The notes below the pieces were generated by a model. That model worked only from the letters and a program-made list of their open reading frames with translations, made no database searches and was not told the origin of the DNA. This document shows positions 14,899 to 20,323 of a DNA stretch of 20,323 bases, piece by piece (within the stretch, counting starts at the first letter, position 1; each line of letters opens with the position of its first letter). The DNA comes from Lachnoclostridium sp. UBA1781 (GTDB taxonomy: Bacteria; Bacillota; Clostridia; Lachnospirales; Lachnospiraceae), in the NCBI GenBank assembly GCA_002315495.1, contig DCGJ01000063.1, positions 1 through 20,323 of the forward strand, written 5' to 3'. The position numbers and the translations under genes were made by a program.

Positions 14899-15673
14899 AC
14901 ACGTACTGTTCCACAGGAACAATATCATTTGCCAAAAACTCAATTTCAATATCGGAAAAGGTGGAAACCTGCTGTACAACAACTCTTCCCATCTTGATTA
15001 ATTCCAAAATGCCAAGGAAGGTAACAATCATTTCAATCTTATCTCCCGCATTTTCAAGAAGCTTGCGAAAGCTGAACTTACGGTGTTTAATTCCATATTC
15101 CTGGATTGAAATAACTTTCTCCTTGAAATTAATTTCTTCCTTCTCGATTTTGCCGAATTTGCTTCGAATCGGATCGATTTTATTGACCTGACGACGCATA
15201 ATATCATTAAAAATTAAAGTGATCTGCTCGAGGGTAATATCTTTCATTACATCCTCTGCGGCTACCTCTTCCTTGTAAGCACTAACTTCCTTAGGAAGAC
15301 TTTCCGTCTTATACAAATGCTTCCCTGCATCCAACTGACGATCTTTCAATTCCATGGATGCATATTTAAACATCTTATACTCAATCAATCGCTGAACAAG
15401 TTCGGCACGAGGGTCCACCTCTTCGTCATTTTCATCCACTTCAACAGGAAGAAGCATCGCAGACTTGATACGAAGAAGTTCGGCAGCCATAACCAAAAAC
15501 TCACTCATATTATCCATATGGTTTTCCTGCATCTCTTTCAGGTAAGCCATATACTGCTCGGTAATCAAGGCAATCGGAATGTCGTAAATATTAACTTTGT
15601 TCTTTTCAATCAAATGCAACAATAAATCAAGTGGTCCCTCAAAGGTTTCCAGCTTAATTGAAATCTCACTCAT
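14897..15673 (-). CDS. scpA: Segregation and condensation protein A
   Basis: A 258-residue kleisin, normal for the family. The N-terminal domain that binds the SMC neck begins with the signature FEGPLDLLLHLIEKNKVNIY, followed by ITEQYMAYL and the LVMAAELLRIKSAMLLP helix. The central region binds ScpB. The C-terminal winged helix that caps the SMC head ends in FLGILELIKMGRVVVQQV. An AAAGGAGG site precedes the ATG. It sits 29 bases after the metallophosphoesterase gene and nine before scpB, in one operon. Confidence 0.97.
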   Translation of the reverse strand: MSEISIKLETFEGPLDLLLHLIEKNKVNIYDIPIALITEQYMAYLKEMQENHMDNMSEFLVMAAELLRIKSAMLLPVEVDENDEEVDPRAELVQRLIEYKMFKYASMELKDRQLDAGKHLYKTESLPKEVSAYKEEVAAEDVMKDITLEQITLIFNDIMRRQVNKIDPIRSKFGKIEKEEINFKEKVISIQEYGIKHRKFSFRKLLENAGDKIEMIVTFLGILELIKMGRVVVQQVSTFSDIEIEFLANDIVPVEQYV

Positions 15674-15702
15674 ATTGCCTCCTTTCCGAGATTCTTTTAA
15701 AT

Positions 15703-16539
15703 CTAATTGATATCAATGACCGCAATCTCCGGTCGGTTGTAAACACGAATATTGATGGTATGTGTTCCTAATCCACGACTGACATACATCGAATGACCGT
15801 TTTTCTCGTACAGCCCGGCGTCGTACTTCGGGAACAGTTTAAATTGCGGCGAAATCAGTGCGCCAATGCCCGGAACGCGAACAAGTCCACCATGCATATG
15901 CCCTGCAAGGGTAAGATCTGCTCCCCATTCGCAAAATTGGTCAAAGTAAACAGGGTTATGCGCAAGCAACACGGAATACTCTGCAGCTTCCGGGGAGGGA
16001 AGCATTTGCCTGATTTCCTCAATGGAAAGTTTCGGAGTCTTGCAAAGCTTGCGATACTTTTCAAGTGGAATGGATAATCCATAGATTTGCAGGTTCATCG
16101 GACCTTTTTCAGAATTATTATCCAGAAAATGCACTCCGCAATCGAGAAATCCTTTCACCATGGCTTCGTACTCTTCCGGATGGGTCATCCTGTACCGATA
16201 TTCATGATTCCCGAGCGAGTAATATATAGGTGCTCCGAGCTTCGCGAGTGAATGTACAAAAGCTTCACCGATTTCATTGCCAACATCATCTCCGTCAACA
16301 ATGATATCGCCCGGAATTAAAAACAAGTCTGCCTTCAATTCCTTCAAGCGTTTTATCAGTTTCTCATTATTTTGACCATATTTTTTATTATGAAGGTCCG
16401 ATAAAACAACGATACGAAGCTTTTCGGTAACCTTATTTGATGTCAGTTTATGAAAGGTTACCTGAAGAGATGAATGCTCGTAAATGTGATAAATGACGAG
16501 AAGCCCTAAAATCAAAATTACGATAAAAAAGTACTTCAT
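15703..16539 (-). CDS. Membrane-anchored metallophosphoesterase (YkuE/YaeI-like)
   Basis: A 278-residue calcineurin-like phosphoesterase. Residues 1-20 are a hydrophobic membrane anchor (MKYFFIVILILGLLVIY). The dinuclear metal site is complete: Asp48 and His50 (SDLH), Asp78 (PGD), Asn111-His112 (GNHE), His194 (LLAHNP), and His214 and His216 (AGHMHGG). This group hydrolyses phosphodiesters or phosphomonoesters outside the cytoplasmic membrane; B. subtilis YkuE and E. coli YaeI are the nearest characterised types, so a lipid or envelope substrate is possible, but none is shown. I start it at 16539 because AAAGGGGG lies upstream and a perfect promoter falls inside any longer reading. It heads the scpA-scpB operon. 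Confidence 0.92.
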   Translation of the reverse strand: MKYFFIVILILGLLVIYHIYEHSSLQVTFHKLTSNKVTEKLRIVVLSDLHNKKYGQNNEKLIKRLKELKADLFLIPGDIIVDGDDVGNEIGEAFVHSLAKLGAPIYYSLGNHEYRYRMTHPEEYEAMVKGFLDCGVHFLDNNSEKGPMNLQIYGLSIPLEKYRKLCKTPKLSIEEIRQMLPSPEAAEYSVLLAHNPVYFDQFCEWGADLTLAGHMHGGLVRVPGIGALISPQFKLFPKYDAGLYEKNGHSMYVSRGLGTHTINIRVYNRPEIAVIDIN

Positions 16540-16561
16540 AGCAGCCCCCTTTGACTTGCTA

Positions 16562-16590
16562 ATTATAGTATACGCCATATGGTTTGTCAA
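16562..16590 (-). promoter_or_regulatory. Perfect consensus sigma-A promoter
   Basis: On the minus strand TTGACA (16585-16590), a 17-base spacer and TATAAT (16562-16567): no mismatch to the housekeeping consensus. Predicted start is near 16555, giving a leader of about 16 bases to the metallophosphoesterase ATG. It probably drives scpA and scpB as well. Confidence 0.9.
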
Positions 16591-16636
16591 CAAAATATAG
16601 GGATATAATCCATACTACAGTACTAGAATTAGTGTT

Positions 16637-17962
16637 TTAGAATTCATGGTAACCGTTTTCATCCACATATCCATATAAGGTTTTCGGTTTTTCAACAAAG
16701 GAATCACTGTAGGAATAGGCATTTGCCAAACGAACAGAAGCCTGTTCCGCTTTTTCGTTCGAATTGGCATATAGGTATGCAATCGGTTCATCTTTTGTAA
16801 CCGAATCTCCAATTTTTTTCAAAACACGGATGCCTACTGTAGGATCGATGATATCCGCTTTCGTAGCACGTCCGCCACCGAGAATAAGACAGCTGATTCC
16901 TACCTCTTCCGTGTTGATGGCAGAAACATAGCCCGACTCTCTCGCAAGTACCGGAACGGTAATCTTCGCTTTTTCAAAATGCTCCGGATGATAGATATAG
17001 GTATCATCTCCACCCTGTGCACGTACAAACTCGGCAAACTTGTCCAAGGCCTTTCCGGAGGAAATCATTTCTTTAACCATAGTTTCAGCTTCGATGAGAT
17101 TATTTGCCTTACCTGCTGCAAGGAGCATAAACTTGCCCAGAATGGTAACATCCGCCACAAAATCCTCAGGGCCTTTCCCCATCAGCGTCTCAGCAGCTTC
17201 GCGTACCTCAAGGTTATTACCAACCAGTTCCCCAAGCGGCTGATTCATGTCCGTAATAACAGCATAGGTTTTCCTTCCGGCCATATTACCGATTCGAACC
17301 ATCATTTCCGCAAGGGCGATCGAATCTTCCGTCTTCTTCATAAATGCTCCGCTTCCGGTTTTAACATCAAGCACAATCGCATCTGCACCCGCAGCGAGTT
17401 TTTTGCTCATAATACTGGAAGCAATCAAGGAAAGATTGTCTACCGTAGCGGTAACATCACGAAGGGCATATATCTTTTTGTCAGCCGGTGCAAGATTTGC
17501 CGTCTGACCAATGATTGCCAGCTTGCAACGATTCACAGTATCAAAAAATGCTTCATTCGAAATATCCGTTCGGAAACCCGGAATACTCTCCAGCTTGTCA
17601 ATCGTTCCACCGGTATGTCCAAGCCCTCTTCCGCTCATTTTTGCAACCGGAATCCCGAAACAGGCTACAATCGGTCCTACGGAAAGACTTGTTTTATCAC
17701 CGACGCCACCCGTGGAGTGCTTATCAACCTTAATGCCCTCAATCGGCGACAAATCAAGCATATCTCCACTGTGAGCCATCGCCATCGTCAAGTTTACGGT
17801 CTCCTCATCGGTCATTCCTTTCAGACAAATAGCCATCAAAAGAGCCGACATCTGATAATCCGGAATCTCTTCTTTTGTAAATCCCTCAACTACGAATTCG
17901 ATTTCTTCTTTTGAAAGCTCTTCTCCGTGTTTTTTCTTTGTAATCACATCATACATTCGCAT
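16637..17962 (-). CDS. pdp: Pyrimidine-nucleoside phosphorylase
   Basis: A 441-residue member of the thymidine/pyrimidine-nucleoside phosphorylase family. It splits uridine, thymidine or deoxyuridine with phosphate into base and (deoxy)ribose-1-phosphate, for salvage and carbon recovery in the cytoplasm. The phosphate-binding loop KHSTGGVGDK (81-90) and the family signature SGRGLGHTGGTIDKLE (110-125) are intact. The glycine-rich GGGRATK segment lies in the C-terminal domain. In Gram-positive bacteria this type usually has broad pyrimidine specificity, unlike the thymidine-specific DeoA of E. coli. An AAGGGGGC site precedes the start, 15 bases after the ABC-F stop, so the two are cotranscribed. 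No clear terminator follows it before the next promoter. Confidence 0.95.
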   Translation of the reverse strand: MRMYDVITKKKHGEELSKEEIEFVVEGFTKEEIPDYQMSALLMAICLKGMTDEETVNLTMAMAHSGDMLDLSPIEGIKVDKHSTGGVGDKTSLSVGPIVACFGIPVAKMSGRGLGHTGGTIDKLESIPGFRTDISNEAFFDTVNRCKLAIIGQTANLAPADKKIYALRDVTATVDNLSLIASSIMSKKLAAGADAIVLDVKTGSGAFMKKTEDSIALAEMMVRIGNMAGRKTYAVITDMNQPLGELVGNNLEVREAAETLMGKGPEDFVADVTILGKFMLLAAGKANNLIEAETMVKEMISSGKALDKFAEFVRAQGGDDTYIYHPEHFEKAKITVPVLARESGYVSAINTEEVGISCLILGGGRATKADIIDPTVGIRVLKKIGDSVTKDEPIAYLYANSNEKAEQASVRLANAYSYSDSFVEKPKTLYGYVDENGYHEF

Positions 17963-17977
17963 GGTTATGCCCCCTTG

Positions 17978-19831
17978 CTATTTATTCTTCTCCTGTTCTG
18001 CAATTCGTTCTGCCAAGTCGGATAGATACATCCAACGCTCCAGCTTAGCTTCGTATTGATCATTCAATTTCGTCTTTTCCGCCTCTAACTCCTGTAACTT
18101 ATAGTAATTGGAAGCATTTTTCGAAATCTCCAGATCAATCAAATCCATCTTTTCGGAAAGCTGCTCGAGGTCTGTTTCAATCGTATCATATTCGCGCTGT
18201 TCAGAATAAGAAAATCGAAGTTTCTTTTCTGCTTTGCTGTTCTCTTTCCAATTGTTTTTATTCACCTTTTCAGGCTGTGGTTCGTTCGTTTTTCGAATCG
18301 ACTGCGTAGCGCTCAAATCATCATTTTCATGCTTTTTCTGATAGTAATCAGTGTAATTCCCCTCATACTGCTTTAGCTCGCCATTTCCTGCAAATTCAAC
18401 AATTCGATTTACTAACCGGTCTAATAGATACCGGTCGTGACTTACGATTAGTACAACGCCCTCAAAATGGTCCACGTAATCTTCCAAAATCTGAAGTGTA
18501 GCGATATCGAGGTCGTTTGTAGGTTCGTCGAGAATCAATACATTTGGAGCTTCCATTAGCACCCTTAACAGATTCAGGCGACGTTTCTCTCCGCCTGACA
18601 ATTTCCCAATCAGAGCGTACTGCTTCTCCGGAGGAAATAAAAAGCGGTCTAACATAACGGATGCACTTACTTGTCCCTCCTTCGTATTCACATACTCCGC
18701 AGTATCACGGATATAGTCAATAACTCGTTTATTCGGGTTCATGTAAGCCAGGGACTGATTGTCCACATTTTGAATCTCCTGCCCGTAATACCCAATCTTT
18801 ACCGTCTGGCCGATGGTAATCACGCCTGAGTCCGGTGACTCGAGGCCGGAGAGCATTTTCATAAGGGTCGATTTTCCGCAACCGTTCGGCCCCACATATC
18901 CAATTCGTTCGTTTTTGGTAAAGAAATAATCATAATCCTTTACGAGAACCCGATCGCCAAATGCTTTATTCAGCTTTTCTATCTCAATGACAGTACGACC
19001 CAATCGACTACTTGCAGAAGACATCATTAGTTCTGCCTGTTTCGTCGGTGCCTGAATGGAATCTAAGGCCTCAAATCGCGCGATATGAGCCTTTTGTTTC
19101 GTGGAACGGGCTCTTGCTCCCCTTCGCATCCAAGCAAGCTCAATACGAAGCAAATTCTGCCGTTTCTGCTCCGTGCTTTCCTCGATACGTTCCCGTTCTT
19201 CTTTCATTTCAAGGTATCCGAGATAACCTGATTTGTAACTGTATAGTTTCCCCTTGTCTAATTCAACAATACGATTCGTAACACTGTCCAGGAAATAACG
19301 GTCATGCGTAATCATCACCATAGCGCCACGATAGTCTTTAAGATATGTCTCCAGCCATTCCGCCATATCACTATCGAGATGGTTCGTAGGCTCATCGAGA
19401 AGCAATACATCCGCACCTGAAAGCAACGTCTGTACAAGTGCCAGTCGTTTTCTCTGTCCACCGGACAAATGCTCCACATCCTCTGAAAAATCAGTTACCG
19501 AAAGCGTTGTCAGCATTCGCTTTGCCTGAACTTCGAGGCTTAAATACTCGTCCTCTGTATGACCGCATAAAACCGCCTGTAAAACATTTGTACCACTCGG
19601 CCAGGTCGGATGCTGCGGCAGATAAGAAATCACAAGACCGTTCATCTTTGTTATGGTTCCCTTGTCTGCTTCCTCGATTCCGGCTATGATTTTTAAAAGC
19701 GTCGTTTTTCCGGTTCCGTTAATGCCGATAATTCCAACCTTTTCTCCTTCGTTTAAGGACCAGGATACATCATCTAAAAGCACACGCTCATCGTACTGTT
19801 TTGTTATATGTTCAAGATTGATTAGATTCAT
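17978..19831 (-). CDS. ABC-F family ATPase, Uup-like
   Basis: A 617-residue protein with two ABC ATPase domains and no membrane segments. Domain one has Walker A GINGTGKT (36-43), signature LSGGQ (122-126) and Walker B LLLDEPTNHLD. Domain two has GPNGCGKST (314-322), LSGGE (411-415) and LILDEPTNDLD. The interdomain linker contains the RRGARARSTKQKAHI stretch, and a charged coiled coil (about 540-617) ends the protein; both are typical of the Uup branch. ABC-F proteins act on the ribosome's exit site or, for Uup, on branched DNA; no antibiotic-resistance role is indicated. I chose the ATG at 19829-19831. A TTG eight codons upstream has a better-placed AGGGA but lies inside a terminator stem. 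The chosen ATG has only a weak ribosome binding site. Confidence 0.9.
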   Translation of the reverse strand: MNLINLEHITKQYDERVLLDDVSWSLNEGEKVGIIGINGTGKTTLLKIIAGIEEADKGTITKMNGLVISYLPQHPTWPSGTNVLQAVLCGHTEDEYLSLEVQAKRMLTTLSVTDFSEDVEHLSGGQRKRLALVQTLLSGADVLLLDEPTNHLDSDMAEWLETYLKDYRGAMVMITHDRYFLDSVTNRIVELDKGKLYSYKSGYLGYLEMKEERERIEESTEQKRQNLLRIELAWMRRGARARSTKQKAHIARFEALDSIQAPTKQAELMMSSASSRLGRTVIEIEKLNKAFGDRVLVKDYDYFFTKNERIGYVGPNGCGKSTLMKMLSGLESPDSGVITIGQTVKIGYYGQEIQNVDNQSLAYMNPNKRVIDYIRDTAEYVNTKEGQVSASVMLDRFLFPPEKQYALIGKLSGGEKRRLNLLRVLMEAPNVLILDEPTNDLDIATLQILEDYVDHFEGVVLIVSHDRYLLDRLVNRIVEFAGNGELKQYEGNYTDYYQKKHENDDLSATQSIRKTNEPQPEKVNKNNWKENSKAEKKLRFSYSEQREYDTIETDLEQLSEKMDLIDLEISKNASNYYKLQELEAEKTKLNDQYEAKLERWMYLSDLAERIAEQEKNK

Positions 19832-19840
19832 TTTCTTTGC

Positions 19841-19879
19841 AAAAAACGGAATCAAAGAGCATTTCCCTGATTCCGTTTT
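19841..19879 (-). terminator. Intrinsic terminator directly upstream of the ABC-F gene
   Basis: A perfect 12-bp stem (19843-19854 with 19868-19879, core CGGAATCA/TGATTCCG), a 13-base loop, and six Ts on the minus strand. It begins five bases past the Nudix stop and its T-run ends nine bases before the ABC-F ATG. It may simply end the Nudix transcript, but no room is left for a separate promoter after it, so it could be an attenuator for the ABC-F gene. Confidence 0.85.
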
Positions 19880-19884
19880 GTCCT

Positions 19885-20323
19885 TTATTCATATTCTGCA
19901 CTAAGCTTCGGAAGATTCTCAAGTCCTCCGTTTTTCAGCAGTCCGTAATAGGTGGTAATTCCTGCTATCGTCTTTGCATCAGTAATTCGTCCATCGATTA
20001 CCATCTGAAAGAGTTCTTCAATCGGATACTCCAAAACCTGAATATCTTCTTCCGAATCCAAATGCTGTGAGGTTTTTACAAGGTCCGTGCATAGATACAC
20101 AAGAATCACTTCTCCTGAAATCGCAACATTCGTACGCACTTCGCAAAGCTTTTGTATCGTTTGGGCGCGATATCCTGCCTCCTCGCTAAGTTCTCGCAAG
20201 GCACAGATTCTTCTATCCTCACCTTCTTCGACACCTCCTGCGGGGAGCTCCAGGATTTCCTCGGAAAAGGCGTTCCGGAACTGCCGTACCATGAGAACGT
20301 TGCCGTTTGGAAGTACTGCAACC
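19885..20323 (-). CDS. Nudix hydrolase, ADP-ribose pyrophosphatase type (5' end outside window)
   Basis: The visible 145 or so residues begin mid-gene at VAVLPNGNVLMVRQFR and run to a normal stop. The Nudix box is complete and exact: G, five residues, E, seven residues, REL, S, EE, A, GY (GGVEEGE through RELSEEAGY). It binds the metal ions that support cleavage of a nucleoside diphosphate linked to another group. The preceding VRQFR and EILELPAGG segments are characteristic of the NudF-like ADP-ribose pyrophosphatases, which convert ADP-ribose to AMP and ribose-5-phosphate. An internal ATG (20290-20292) is not the true start, because family-typical sequence continues upstream to the window edge. 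About 30-40 N-terminal residues are probably missing. Confidence 0.9.
   Translation of the reverse strand, partial: VAVLPNGNVLMVRQFRNAFSEEILELPAGGVEEGEDRRICALRELSEEAGYRAQTIQKLCEVRTNVAISGEVILVYLCTDLVKTSQHLDSEEDIQVLEYPIEELFQMVIDGRITDAKTIAGITTYYGLLKNGGLENLPKLSAEYE

Noticed and set aside
16979..17914. A 311-codon open frame antisense to the pyrimidine-nucleoside phosphorylase gene
   Set aside because: The opposite strand encodes a fully conserved enzyme, and the antisense product has no recognisable motif, biased composition and no ribosome binding site.
19804..19898. A 26-codon minus-strand reading across the attenuator-like hairpin as a leader peptide for the ABC-F gene
   Set aside because: It starts inside the Nudix stop region without a ribosome binding site and has no drug-stall motif, so I do not call it a gene.
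1..20323. CRISPR arrays, tRNA or rRNA genes, insertion sequences, phage genes
   Set aside because: I saw no regularly spaced repeats, transposase motifs or tRNA-like cloverleaf sequences; the gaps are short and explained by promoters, leaders and terminators.

Overview
The window looks like chromosomal core sequence from a low-to-mid GC Gram-positive bacterium of the Clostridia, most likely Lachnospiraceae. The reasons are: the order rplU-prp-rpmA-obgE-yhbY-yqeK; the extended N-terminus of L27 next to the gene for its Prp protease; the radical-SAM pair followed by an RNase E/G gene; strong AGGAGG-type ribosome binding sites; and clostridial-style ScpA/ScpB. I see no mobile elements, tRNA or rRNA genes, or CRISPR arrays. 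Genes are densely packed, and no gene-free stretch is longer than about 190 bp.

Right to left on the minus strand, positions 20323 to 10930 hold four groups. First comes a Nudix hydrolase (its start lies outside the window), then an ABC-F ATPase and pyrimidine-nucleoside phosphorylase, with a strong intrinsic terminator wedged directly against the ABC-F start. Next is a metallophosphoesterase-scpA-scpB operon driven by a perfect consensus sigma-A promoter and closed by a strong hairpin terminator. Last is a monocistronic SWIM-SNF2 helicase with its own promoter. Its 3' end faces the plus-strand island across two back-to-back terminators.

Positions 7429-10891 are the only plus-strand segment and hold the least familiar content. 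It contains two consecutive genes for proteins I cannot assign to a named family. They share a Cys4 zinc ribbon plus a small alpha/beta-like domain at the N-terminus, and a roughly 62-residue domain at the C-terminus. The middle differs: two membrane helices in the first protein, and a roughly 260-residue acidic, repeat-bearing, probably disordered stretch plus a twice-used 11-residue motif in the second. The pair has its own promoter, a hairpin in the 5' leader, a cluster of three hairpins between the genes and a strong terminator. It is the best candidate here for an undescribed system, probably one linking membrane and cytoplasm, but its function cannot be read from the sequence.

Positions 1-7428 on the minus strand hold two linked transcription units. 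One is a radical-SAM protein, its partner protein and RNase G, all overlapping and divergent from the plus-strand pair. The other is the ribosome assembly operon rplU-prp-rpmA-obgE-yhbY-yqeK. It starts at a clear promoter followed by a structured leader and carries an internal terminator between rpmA and obgE. The nadD gene that normally sits between yhbY and yqeK is absent. A ribosome binding site at the left edge shows that at least one more gene follows, by family context rsfS.
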